This document shows positions 1-8,562 of a stretch of 64,000 nt of DNA, piece by piece. The stretch covers positions 111,396 to 175,395 of the forward strand of contig DHQB01000004.1 of assembly GCA_002410065.1 (NCBI GenBank), given 5' to 3'. Source of the stretch: Bacteroidales bacterium UBA5349. Lineage in GTDB: Bacteria > Bacteroidota > Bacteroidia > Bacteroidales > Tenuifilaceae. Numbering within the stretch: the stretch's first letter is position 1; the number at the start of each line of letters is the position of its first letter. The position numbers and the translations under genes are program-made. The notes under the pieces were generated by a model. The model was not told the origin of the DNA, did no database searches, and saw only the letters and a list, made by a program, of their open reading frames with translations.

Positions 1-1301
1 GGGGTACTTTTTTGAACCTTTTTTTGCAGCTCAACCTTTTTCCCTATATCGCCAAGGGTATAATCTTTTTGGGCAAAAGTGAAAATCTTCTTGTTCTTAT
101 ACTGTGGCAACATTTTCCATGATCCTTTGTAAATTGATGAGTCCACTAATCCATAAAATGTATTTAGAGCCTCTGTGTTGAGTTCGAAACCATACTTCTC
201 CTTTAGTTTTTCAACAAAAACCTCTTTACCTATTTTCCCTCTTTCGTCACGAGCAAACTTAGTCTTAATCTCAGGTAGCATTTCGTCTAGGCTACCAATT
301 GTTTTGCGCTCAAGAAGTTTTATGATATGCCAGCCAAATTGCGTTTGAATGGGTTGTGAAACCTCACCTGGTTTGGTAAGTTTAAATGCGGCTGATTCAA
401 ATTCAGGTATCATTCGGCCTGAGCCAAACCAAGGGAGTTCTCCTCCATTTCGAGCACTACCCTGATCTTGACTATACTTTTTAGCTAGTTCGGCAAAGTC
501 CTGATTCTGTAGAATAAGTTGATAAATAGAATCAATCTTGGCTTTTTCTTCTCTTTTCTGTTCTTTACTGGCTCCCTTTGAGGTTGCAATCATTATGTGG
601 GCAGCTTTTATTTGGCCTATGGTTGGTCTTTTATCATTTAGTTTTATGATGTGGTATCCATAGCTGGTTCTTATTGGCATTGATACCTCATTGGTTTTTA
701 AGTTGTAGGCTGCTTTTTCGAAAGGGTAAACCATTTGAAAAGCAGTGAAATATCCTAGAGTTCCGCCATTTTTGCTAACGCTTGGGTCGTCGCTAGTTGC
801 TCTTGCAACTGTTTCAAAAGGTTCTCCATTAATAATTCTTTCCCTAATTTGAAGTGTTTTGTTGTATAGGGCTAAAGTATCTTCAGGAGTAGCATCTTTG
901 GGAATTAATAGAAGGATATGGCTTGCATTTATTTCGTATTTAAGCCTGTCATAAGCTTCTTTAATTAATGCTTCTTCAGTATCTGTATCAACCATAAAGG
1001 GTTGAATAAGTTGTTTACGGTACGAGTCGAGTTCGTCCTGAAACTCACTTGTTTTATCAATTCCATTGGCTTTGGCTTCGGCAACCTTAAGCTTATAGAT
1101 GATGAATAGATCAAGATACTCATCTAAACTTTTTTTGTCAAGTTCGCTTACCATCTGATTGTTCTTAAGGTAAAACCTTTCGAACTCGCTTCGGGTTACT
1201 GTTTCGTTACCAACCGTAATAAGTATATCATTACTTTTTTGAGCGAAAGCGCTAAATGCGCTGATTAAAGCTACTAAACTGATAAAAATTAATCTTTTCA
1301 T
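1..1301 (-). CDS. SurA-like peptidylprolyl isomerase with two PpiC domains (C-terminus outside window)
   Basis: The gene starts at an ATG at 1301 and runs off the left edge of the window, so about 433 residues are visible. The N-terminus (MKRLIFISLVALISAFSAFAQ) is a classic signal peptide, so the product is exported to the periplasm. A SurA-type N-terminal segment is followed by two parvulin (PpiC) domains, at roughly residues 115-220 and 225-335, each with the typical ASHILL/AAHIM start and a GYHIIKL or GWHIIKL end. Such proteins catalyse prolyl cis-trans isomerisation and chaperone outer-membrane proteins. The start lies 39 bases downstream of the guaB stop on the same strand, so the two may be cotranscribed, an arrangement common in Bacteroidota. 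Function is confident at family level; the true C-terminus is not visible. Confidence 0.9.
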   Translation of the reverse strand, partial: MKRLIFISLVALISAFSAFAQKSNDILITVGNETVTRSEFERFYLKNNQMVSELDKKSLDEYLDLFIIYKLKVAEAKANGIDKTSEFQDELDSYRKQLIQPFMVDTDTEEALIKEAYDRLKYEINASHILLLIPKDATPEDTLALYNKTLQIRERIINGEPFETVARATSDDPSVSKNGGTLGYFTAFQMVYPFEKAAYNLKTNEVSMPIRTSYGYHIIKLNDKRPTIGQIKAAHIMIATSKGASKEQKREEKAKIDSIYQLILQNQDFAELAKKYSQDQGSARNGGELPWFGSGRMIPEFESAAFKLTKPGEVSQPIQTQFGWHIIKLLERKTIGSLDEMLPEIKTKFARDERGKIGKEVFVEKLKEKYGFELNTEALNTFYGLVDSSIYKGSWKMLPQYKNKKIFTFAQKDYTLGDIGKKVELQKKVQKST

Positions 1302-1340
1302 TTTTATGTTATTTAAAAAGGGTGATTTCTATTTTTTTGT

Positions 1341-2813
1341 TTATCCTCTACTATAGTTTGGTGCTTCTCTGGTGATTGCAACATCGTGGGGATGACTCTC
1401 GGTTATGCCAGCATTGGTTATCCTAACAAATTTGGCCTTTTTTAACGCTTCAATATTGGATGCACCGCAATACCCCATACCTGCTCTTAGCCCACCAATC
1501 ATTTGGTAAAGCACTTCAGAAAGAGTGCCTTTATAGGGTACACGTGCAACAATTCCTTCTGGAACTAGTTTCTGTATATCGTCTTCTACATCCTGAAAGT
1601 AACGATCCTTTGATCCCTGCTGCATGGCTTCGATAGAACCCATTCCTCGGTACGATTTAAATTTTCTTCCGTTATAAATAATTGTTTCTCCTGGCGATTC
1701 ATCAACACCAGCAAACATTGATCCGGCCATTATGGAGTCGGCACCAGCCGCTAAGGCTTTTACAATATCACCAGAATACCTTATACCACCATCGGCAATA
1801 ACGGGTATGCCACGTTTTGCTAACGCTTTTGATACATCGAATATTGCATTAAGTTGGGGTACACCAACTCCGGCAATTACACGGGTAGTACAAATAGAAC
1901 CAGGCCCAATGCCCACTTTTACCGCGTCGGCGCCAGCATCAGCAAGCGCAATGGCTGCTTCGGCTGTGGCAATATTTCCTACAACTATTTCCAGAGTGGG
2001 GAACTCTTTCTTAACTTTTTTAAGCATTTCAATAACGCCCTTTGTATGGCCATGCGCTGTGTCAATTACAACAGCATCAACTTTTGCCTCAACAAGTGCT
2101 TTAATTCGTTCAATTGTATCTCTGGTTACACCAACACCAGCAGCAACCCTTAATCTGCCCTTTGCATCCTTAGATGCGGATGGGTTGTCCTTGGCTTTGG
2201 TAATATCTTTATATGTAAGCAAACCCGCCAGCTTATAATCTTCATCAACAACGGGCAACTTCTCAATTTTATACTCTTGAAGAATTGCCTCTGCTTCATT
2301 AAGGCTTATGGTTCTTGTAGTAGTTATAAGCCCCTCGGAGGTCATAACATCTTTTATAGGTAAATCCATGTTGCGCATAAAACGTAAATCGCGATTTGTA
2401 ACTATACCTATTAAAGTTCTGTCCACTTTAACAACCGGAATACCTCCAATTTTGTAATCCTTCATCAGCTTTAGGGCATCGCCAACAGTAGCATCGGGGC
2501 TAATTGTTACCGGATCGTATATCATTCCGCTCTCAGCTCGCTTTACAATTCTAACCTGATTGGCTTGCGCTTCGATACTCATGTTTTTATGGATAACCCC
2601 TATGCCGCCTTCCCGTGCAATTGCGATTGCCACTGCCGATTCTGTAACGGTATCCATTGCTGCGGTAACAATAGGCGAGTTAATCCTAATGTTCTTGGTA
2701 AACATTGTTGTTGTGTCAACATTTCGGGGTAGCACCTCGGAGTATGCAGGAACTAGAAGAACGTCGTCGAATGTAAGTCCTTCGGTAACAACTTTTTCGT
2801 TCGAAAATGACAT
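1341..2813 (-). CDS. guaB: inosine-5'-monophosphate dehydrogenase
   Basis: IMP dehydrogenase oxidises IMP to XMP with NAD+, the committed step of guanine nucleotide synthesis, in the cytosol. The 490-residue length is normal. A TIM-barrel start (EGLTFDDVLLVPAYSEVLP) is followed by a pair of CBS domains at about residues 95-215, which bind adenine nucleotides as regulators. The catalytic loop GPGSICTTR places the active-site cysteine at about residue 308, and the flap YRGMGSIEAM is intact. I chose the ATG at 2813 rather than the one 54 bases upstream, because the family begins close to the EGLTFDD motif and the extra residues look like untranslated leader. It lies upstream of the isomerase gene on the same strand. 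Confidence 0.97.
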   Translation of the reverse strand: MSFSNEKVVTEGLTFDDVLLVPAYSEVLPRNVDTTTMFTKNIRINSPIVTAAMDTVTESAVAIAIAREGGIGVIHKNMSIEAQANQVRIVKRAESGMIYDPVTISPDATVGDALKLMKDYKIGGIPVVKVDRTLIGIVTNRDLRFMRNMDLPIKDVMTSEGLITTTRTISLNEAEAILQEYKIEKLPVVDEDYKLAGLLTYKDITKAKDNPSASKDAKGRLRVAAGVGVTRDTIERIKALVEAKVDAVVIDTAHGHTKGVIEMLKKVKKEFPTLEIVVGNIATAEAAIALADAGADAVKVGIGPGSICTTRVIAGVGVPQLNAIFDVSKALAKRGIPVIADGGIRYSGDIVKALAAGADSIMAGSMFAGVDESPGETIIYNGRKFKSYRGMGSIEAMQQGSKDRYFQDVEDDIQKLVPEGIVARVPYKGTLSEVLYQMIGGLRAGMGYCGASNIEALKKAKFVRITNAGITESHPHDVAITREAPNYSRG

Positions 2814-2889
2814 GGCGTTAAGTTTAGAATTTTCGCTCGCCAAGTTACAAAAAAAAAATCTATGCAAACTGGATTGTTTTCAATAATAC

Positions 2890-2920
2890 CTTGCTTCAAT
2901 AAGTATTTCCTTTACATTTG
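2890..2920 (+). promoter_or_regulatory. Bacteroidota-type promoter for the broken gene at 2966
   Basis: CTTG (2890-2893) lies 19 bases before TACATTTG (2913-2920), an exact match to the TAnnTTTG -7 element used by the primary sigma factor of Bacteroidota. Transcription would start near 2926, about 40 bases before the ATG at 2966. The promoter looks intact although the gene it serves is interrupted. Confidence 0.5.
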
Positions 2921-2965
2921 TATTAGTAAGCATTATACGGTAAGAAAATTAATAAACTAACTTTT

Positions 2966-3664
2966 ATGAGATTCCTCTATTTAATTTTATTATTTGTAAC
3001 ATTCTCTAGTTATTCTCAGGATAAATCGATAGAAATTTTACTGGAAACAGATAGAATAATCACAACAGAATGGATTGAACTTCATGAATTTCCGTTTTTT
3101 TAAAATCCATATATTATAATTCACAGCATTGACGGTCCAAAGATTGAGATTGCCGATATTAAGCATTACAAGGGCAATGATCAATTTGGTAATTATAGAC
3201 AATTGGATGTAATTGGTCTTGGTAAAAAAAGAGAATATTGCTTTATAGAAAGGAAATTTAAATTGGATTCTACAGAAAGAGTAAAAATATTTTATGACCA
3301 GTTTATCTATGGATTAGATGAAAATTCAGGGAAAGTTAAGAATGTTAAATATTCCATAAATAACTATCAGATAAGGAAATTGAACTATAGGAATTTAAAG
3401 AATGATATGATTGATATTGGTATTTCGACTAATAAACTTAAGAAAGTAAATCAACTTAGAATTGTTCAATATATATCAATAGGATTAGGAGCCGCTTTAT
3501 TAACTGACGTAATAATTAGAAATAGGGAACCTAGGGATGCTGAATTTATGAATGCAAAATCAAGTTTGAAACTAATTGCAAGTGGACTGCTTTTTACATT
3601 TCCATTAACTTTAGAAAAGCCTAAACAAGATAGATTAGTAAAAACGCTAAGAGATTTAGATTAG
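2966..3664 (+). pseudogene. secreted hypothetical protein gene interrupted by one in-frame stop
   Basis: An ATG at 2966 opens a reading frame with a signal peptide (MRFLYLILLFVTFSSYSQ) that stops after 45 codons at TAA 3101-3103. The same frame then continues without another stop to TAG at 3664, giving about 186 more residues with normal composition and one hydrophobic stretch (GLGAALLTDVIIR, then LIASGLLFTFPL). Because both halves share one frame, a single substitution (for example CAA or AAA to TAA) would explain the break; no frameshift is needed. The stop lies right after a run of T and before a run of A, so a sequencing or assembly error cannot be excluded. The family is not recognised; the protein was probably exported and anchored or surface-associated. 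A TTG at 3203 could in principle restart translation, but the restart product would lack the signal peptide. Confidence 0.65.
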
Positions 3665-3818
3665 CCTTTGCTAGCATTGAGCCATAAAGCATTAGGGATT
3701 CAGTAATTTTCTGACAATTCTTGTTATCTTTAACTTTCGCTATCGGGGAGTACTAAAATTTGGTCAGTAATCCCCCACAACTATATACCCAAGCACAGTT
3801 ATAGCTAAACTACAACCA

Positions 3819-5729
3819 TTGAATAAGTTTGAGAAGATACTATACCATTACTGGGGATATACCTCGTTTCGTGAGGTTCAGGAAGAGGTTATTGAATCGG
3901 TATTCAACGGTAACGATACCCTTGCTCTAATGCCTACGGGTGGCGGCAAGTCTATTACATTTCAGGTGCCAGCCCTAGCCCAAGAGGGTATTTGTATTGT
4001 AATTACACCACTGATCGCACTAATGAAGGATCAGGTTGAAAATCTCCAGAAAAAAGGCATTAAAGCAGCGGCCATACATTCTGGAATGACAAAGCACGAG
4101 ATTGAGGTGATGCTCGATAACTGTGCGTATGGTGATTATAAATTTCTTTACCTCTCACCAGAACGACTGAATACAGAACTTTTTAGGGTAAGGCTACGCA
4201 AGATGAATGTGAATTTAGTAGCCATTGATGAGTCTCACTGTATATCGCAGTGGGGCTATGATTTTCGTCCATCGTACCAGCGTATTATTGAACTCAGAGA
4301 ATTGCTTCCCGATATTCCCTTTTTGGCCGTAACTGCAACTGCAACCCCTGAGGTTGTTGATGATATTCAGGAAAAACTTGGTTTTAGGCAAAAGCGTGTT
4401 GTTAAGATGAGTTTTGAGCGCAAAAACCTGGTGTACCTAGTTCGAAATGTTGAAGATAAACTTAAACATTTAAAAAAGATTGTTGAATCAGTTCCTGGTA
4501 CTGGAATTATTTATGTTAGGAGTAGGCAAAAAACGAAAGAAATTGCATTAGAACTGCAAAAGTTGGGCATGAGTGCTGATTACTATCACGCAGGCTTATC
4601 TACAGAGGAAAGGAGTAAAAAACAGGACGACTGGCAGCATAACCGAACTCGTATAATTGTATCCACAAATGCCTTTGGGATGGGTATTGATAAACCAGAT
4701 GTTCGATTTGTGGTGCATATGGATTTACCCGATTCGCCCGAAGCCTACTTTCAGGAGGCGGGTAGGGGTGGACGCGATGGGAAATTGGCATACGCCATTC
4801 TGCTTTACAACAATACCGACAAGGCAAAATCAGAGCAACGGCTTGCAACTGCTTTCCCAGAGCCAGATGAGATTAAGCGTTGCTATAATGCACTTTGCTC
4901 ATACCTAAACGTTGCCATTGGAGGCGGAAAGGATGAGGTTTACGACTTTAATATCATCGATTTTGCATCTACCTTTAAATTTAACTTTGTAACGGCACAT
5001 AGCTCATTAAAACTACTTGAACTTGAAGGGTATATTCAACTTACCGATGAGTTGGATAATCCCTCTAGGATAATGGTTGTTGTAAACAAGACCGATCTTT
5101 ATAAATACCAGGTTGCCCATGCTGAACTTGACTCGTTTATTAAGATTATACTTAGAACCTATGCAGGTTTGTTTAGCACATACATTAAGATTGACGAGCC
5201 ATTTTTGGCCAGAACAGCAGGAATACCCCTTAATAGGGTAACCGAAAATTTGATAAAATTAGGCCGTGCAAAAATATTGAACTATATCCCTCGCAAAAAA
5301 ACTCCTCTTGTAATATTTACCGAGGAGCGTTTGGATGATAAGAATTTAAGGATATCGAGGGAGAATTACCATGCGCGCAAGCAAAGATATTTCAAACGCA
5401 TGGAATCGATGAATAGTTATGCATCTGGAGTAACAAAATGCCGAAGCATTACACTGCTTGAATACTTTGGGGAGACCACCGCATCGCGATGCGGTAAATG
5501 CGATGTTTGTACATTGAGAAACGAGTTGGACATGAGCAAATACCAGTTCGATAGGATTGTTGAGCAGCTTAAGATAAATTTGGCAGAAAACCAGCTAACC
5601 CTTGAAGAGGTTGTTGAAAGGCTAAAATTCCCTCAAGACAGAACTACACGAGTTATTCGATGGCTTGTTGATAATTCTAAAATCATTAAAACGGAAGAAG
5701 GTTTACTAAAATGGTCTAAAAAAGGGTAA
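3819..5729 (+). CDS. recQ: ATP-dependent DNA helicase RecQ (short form, no HRDC domain)
   Basis: This 3'-5' superfamily 2 helicase unwinds recombination and replication intermediates. Walker A is MPTGGGKS (about residues 39-46) and the DExH box is AIDESHCISQWG (about 135-146). The helicase C domain includes NAFGMGIDKPDVRFV and EAGRGGRDG. The RQC zinc-binding cysteines follow in CRSITLLEYFGE...CGKCDVC, then a winged-helix-like tail. At 636 residues it ends without a recognisable HRDC domain, as in one of the two RecQ types common in Bacteroidota. The start codon is TTG at 3819: no ATG lies in frame nearby, and translation from TTG gives the usual N-terminus (NKFEKILYHYWGYTSFREVQ). The carotenoid genes follow 70 bases later on the same strand. 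Confidence 0.95.
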   Translation: MNKFEKILYHYWGYTSFREVQEEVIESVFNGNDTLALMPTGGGKSITFQVPALAQEGICIVITPLIALMKDQVENLQKKGIKAAAIHSGMTKHEIEVMLDNCAYGDYKFLYLSPERLNTELFRVRLRKMNVNLVAIDESHCISQWGYDFRPSYQRIIELRELLPDIPFLAVTATATPEVVDDIQEKLGFRQKRVVKMSFERKNLVYLVRNVEDKLKHLKKIVESVPGTGIIYVRSRQKTKEIALELQKLGMSADYYHAGLSTEERSKKQDDWQHNRTRIIVSTNAFGMGIDKPDVRFVVHMDLPDSPEAYFQEAGRGGRDGKLAYAILLYNNTDKAKSEQRLATAFPEPDEIKRCYNALCSYLNVAIGGGKDEVYDFNIIDFASTFKFNFVTAHSSLKLLELEGYIQLTDELDNPSRIMVVVNKTDLYKYQVAHAELDSFIKIILRTYAGLFSTYIKIDEPFLARTAGIPLNRVTENLIKLGRAKILNYIPRKKTPLVIFTEERLDDKNLRISRENYHARKQRYFKRMESMNSYASGVTKCRSITLLEYFGETTASRCGKCDVCTLRNELDMSKYQFDRIVEQLKINLAENQLTLEEVVERLKFPQDRTTRVIRWLVDNSKIIKTEEGLLKWSKKG

Positions 5730-5799
5730 ATATTTTCAGCTTTTTTACTTATTATTAACTAAGATATTTTTAAAAACATATTTCTTAATCCATAGTATT

Positions 5800-7260
5800 T
5801 TGAGAGCAGCAGTTATTGGTTCTGGAGTAGGTGGTATGGCAATAGCCATACGTATGGCTGTTAAAGGCTACAAGGTAACGGTGTTTGAACAGTCTAGCCG
5901 AGTAGGTGGTAAACTAAACGAGTTAAGGATGAATGGCTTTAGGTTCGATACAGGCCCGTCGTTATTTACTATGCCCGATTTGGTTGATGAACTTTTTGGC
6001 ATTGCAGGTAACGAGGGTACAGATCTATTCAGCTACCAAAAACTTGAGAATGTAACCCGCTACTTTTATCCCGATGGTAAAGTATTAAATTCTTGGGCCG
6101 ATCCTAATAGGTTTGCTCAGGAGGCTGAAACTATTTTGGGTGAGCCTGCAGTAAATATTCAGAAGTATTTATCGGAATGTAGCGACCTGTATCGCTTAAC
6201 CTCCAAGATGTTTATTTTTAGTCCTTTCCCTACTTGGGAGGGTTTTAAATCGAAAGAGGCACAAGAACTTGGCAAGAATATAAAAAAGTTGAAGGCTTTT
6301 GAAACCATGCATAAGGTTAATTCCCGCAGCTTCTCCAAGGCGCAAACGGTGCAACTTTTTAACCGATTTGCCACATACAATGGTTCAAACCCCTATAAAG
6401 CCCCTGGTACACTAACAATTATACCTCACCTTGAGCATAATGTGGGTGCCTATTTCCCCGAAAGAGGAATGTACTCTATTGCCGAGGCAATGCAGGAGTT
6501 GGCAATAAAACTTGGGGTGAAATTTGAGCTGAATTGTTTGGTTCAGCGGATTGATTACAAGAATAATAAAGTTATTGGCATTATGGCCAATGGCGCTTCG
6601 GAGCCGTTTGACATTGTTGTTAACAATACGGATATCTTTAATGCATATCCTAAACTAATGCCTGAGCATAAGCTAAGCTGGTTCTACAAAAGGCAGAAAC
6701 CATCATCGTCGGCATTAATTTTTTACTGGGGCGTTAAGGGAGAATACTCAAGCCTTGATTTGCACAACATCCTTTTTAGTGCCGATTACCCTGGTGAGTT
6801 TAAGATATTGGAAGGTAAGGGTATATCGACCGATCCAACGGTGTATATTTTTATAAGTTCAAAAATGGTTAAGCAAGATGCTCCAAAAGGTCATGAGAAC
6901 TGGTTTGTAATGGTAAATGCACCTGCAGACAGTGGGCAGGATTGGGATGAGATTACAAAGACTACCCGAACTAATATCCTAAAAAAAATAAAGAAGGAAA
7001 CAGGAATAGATATTGAGCCAAGTTTAGTTTGTGAGGATATTTTAACGCCACCGTTAATTGAGCATAAAACGGGCTCATATCGTGGGGCATTGTATGGTAT
7101 TAGTTCAAACAATAAATTTGCAGCCTTTAGTCGGCATCCAAACCGCTCAAAAAACATTGATGGACTTTACTTTACTGGTGGAAGCGTGCATCCGGGCGGC
7201 GGAATTCCCTTATGCCTTGCATCGGCCAAAATAGTTGATAACTATATTAAACCTATTTAG
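5800..7260 (+). CDS. crtI: phytoene desaturase family FAD-dependent oxidoreductase (CrtI type)
   Basis: CrtI enzymes desaturate phytoene, usually to lycopene, at the membrane with FAD. The N-terminus AVIGSGVGGMAIAIRMAVKG is a Rossmann FAD-binding fold, followed by FEQSSRVGGKL and FRFDTGPSLFTMPDL, both typical of CrtI. The C-terminal family signature GLYFTGGSVHPGGGIPL is intact. Length is 486 residues, normal for the family. Translation starts at TTG 5800, directly at the beginning of the Rossmann strand; no ATG is available in frame. The CruF-like gene begins two bases after its stop, so the pair is an operon. CrtI relatives include saturases and ketolases, so the exact number of desaturations cannot be read from sequence. 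No phytoene synthase (crtB) is in this window. Confidence 0.88.
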   Translation: MRAAVIGSGVGGMAIAIRMAVKGYKVTVFEQSSRVGGKLNELRMNGFRFDTGPSLFTMPDLVDELFGIAGNEGTDLFSYQKLENVTRYFYPDGKVLNSWADPNRFAQEAETILGEPAVNIQKYLSECSDLYRLTSKMFIFSPFPTWEGFKSKEAQELGKNIKKLKAFETMHKVNSRSFSKAQTVQLFNRFATYNGSNPYKAPGTLTIIPHLEHNVGAYFPERGMYSIAEAMQELAIKLGVKFELNCLVQRIDYKNNKVIGIMANGASEPFDIVVNNTDIFNAYPKLMPEHKLSWFYKRQKPSSSALIFYWGVKGEYSSLDLHNILFSADYPGEFKILEGKGISTDPTVYIFISSKMVKQDAPKGHENWFVMVNAPADSGQDWDEITKTTRTNILKKIKKETGIDIEPSLVCEDILTPPLIEHKTGSYRGALYGISSNNKFAAFSRHPNRSKNIDGLYFTGGSVHPGGGIPLCLASAKIVDNYIKPI

Positions 7261-7262
7261 AT

Positions 7263-7922
7263 ATGAACTCATTTGTAGCTAAGCATAAAGTTTTAATTGT
7301 AAAACTGATTATCCTTTTAGGATACGGAATTTCGATTCCGGGACTATGGATGATGCGCCATAACCCAGCTGTTTTTGAATTAAGTTGGTTGTTTACAACG
7401 TTAACGCTTTTACTGGTTTTGCTTTTTCATAAACCATTTACCCTAAAATTTGCATTGGCAATTGTTGTGGTTGGAGTTATTGGGTGGTTGGTTGAAGCCG
7501 TTGGTACGAATACGGGAGTAATATTTGGTGGTTATACCTATGGCCCATCGCTTGGTCCAAAGATATTTGGAACTCCATTTGCTATGCTAGTAAATTGGAT
7601 GATATCGGTTTACCTCATAACCATGGTTTTACGCTCTAAAATAATCAATGTTTGGCGCATAGCATTTGCTGGAGCGTTTCTTATGGTAATTTATGATATT
7701 CTGCTTGAACCTGTTGCTGTTCGTTTGGAAATGTGGAGCTGGGATACAAGCACACCACCACTACAGAATTACATTGCTTGGTATGTAGTCTCGTTTCCCT
7801 TGATTATGCTTTTGAGCCGACATGTAAAAAAATCTCAAAATCCTCTAGTATTGGTAGTTTTTATATCGCAATTGGTCTTCTTTGGACTTCTTAATTTAAT
7901 GATTGTCTTTCTTAAGATGTAA
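7263..7922 (+). CDS. carotenoid biosynthesis membrane protein, CruF-like 1',2'-hydratase family
   Basis: The 219-residue protein is almost entirely hydrophobic, with about seven membrane spans. It carries the signature of the COG2324 carotenoid family: LVEAVGTNTGVIFGGYTYG near residue 78 and a conserved SWD-containing loop (LEMWSWDTSTPPLQNYIAWY). CruF members add water across the psi end of gamma-carotene or bacterioruberin precursors, giving 1'-hydroxy carotenoids. It follows crtI by two bases and is probably translationally coupled to it, which supports a role on the CrtI product. It converges with pncA, whose stop is only 16 bases away. Hydratase activity itself is inferred from family membership. 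Confidence 0.75.
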   Translation: MNSFVAKHKVLIVKLIILLGYGISIPGLWMMRHNPAVFELSWLFTTLTLLLVLLFHKPFTLKFALAIVVVGVIGWLVEAVGTNTGVIFGGYTYGPSLGPKIFGTPFAMLVNWMISVYLITMVLRSKIINVWRIAFAGAFLMVIYDILLEPVAVRLEMWSWDTSTPPLQNYIAWYVVSFPLIMLLSRHVKKSQNPLVLVVFISQLVFFGLLNLMIVFLKM

Positions 7923-7938
7923 TCCTACAACAGAAGTT

Positions 7939-8544
7939 TTAAAGAGTATTGCTATTAATAATCTTGGCGCCTTTGGAGATTAAATCATCTTTGATTTTAT
8001 CAAAATCCGACTCGCTTAATGGGCGTGATGCATCCTCAATTAGTGTAGCATTAAACCCCTCTTTTAGAGCATCGAGCAGGGAGAAGTAAACACAAATATC
8101 GGCCGCCAAACCGCAAAAATAGAGATCATTAGCTTTTAATTCTTTTAAGTAACCAGCTAAACCAGTGCTCTTTAAATGCCCATTATCGTAAAATCCACTG
8201 TAGCTATCAATCTCAATATTCATCCCTTTTCTAAAAATTGCAGCAATTCGATTAGTCTTTAAATCGCTATGAAAATCAGCTCCCCTAGTATTCTGTACAC
8301 AGTGGTTTGGCCAAAGAACTTGCTCTAATCCATTTAATTTGATTGTATCAAATTCCTTTTTACCAGGATGATTACTGGCAAAACTTGCATGGGCTATTGG
8401 GTGCCAATCTAGGGTGGCAACAACCAGATCGAATTTTTCTTGAATGCTATTAATAACAGGCACAATGGCATTACCATTTCTGATTGCCAAAGAGCCACCA
8501 GGCATAAAATCGTTTTGAACGTCAATTATGATAAGAGTTTTCAT
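7939..8544 (-). CDS. pncA: nicotinamidase (PncA)
   Basis: Nicotinamidase hydrolyses nicotinamide to nicotinate and ammonia in NAD salvage. The cysteine-hydrolase triad is visible as D8 (IIDVQNDF), K106 (FRKGMN) and C151 (AADICVYFS). The metal ligands are D46 and H48 in TLDWHP and H81 in WPNHCVQ. Length is 201 residues, as expected. It lies 18 bases after pncB on the same strand. The pair therefore converts nicotinamide to nicotinate mononucleotide in two steps (Preiss-Handler pathway). Only the short gap separates it from the convergent carotenoid gene. Confidence 0.95.
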   Translation of the reverse strand: MKTLIIIDVQNDFMPGGSLAIRNGNAIVPVINSIQEKFDLVVATLDWHPIAHASFASNHPGKKEFDTIKLNGLEQVLWPNHCVQNTRGADFHSDLKTNRIAAIFRKGMNIEIDSYSGFYDNGHLKSTGLAGYLKELKANDLYFCGLAADICVYFSLLDALKEGFNATLIEDASRPLSESDFDKIKDDLISKGAKIINSNTL

Positions 8545-8562
8545 TTGAGCGAGTTATACTAG

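Noticed and set aside
1732..2238. Plus-strand frames opposite guaB, and similar long antisense frames opposite uvrA, tsaD and tamB
   Set aside because: They lack domains and follow the codon pattern of the real gene on the other strand.
3203..3664. Independent gene starting at TTG 3203
   Set aside because: The frame is continuous with the signal-peptide frame upstream except for one stop, so a broken longer gene is the simpler reading.
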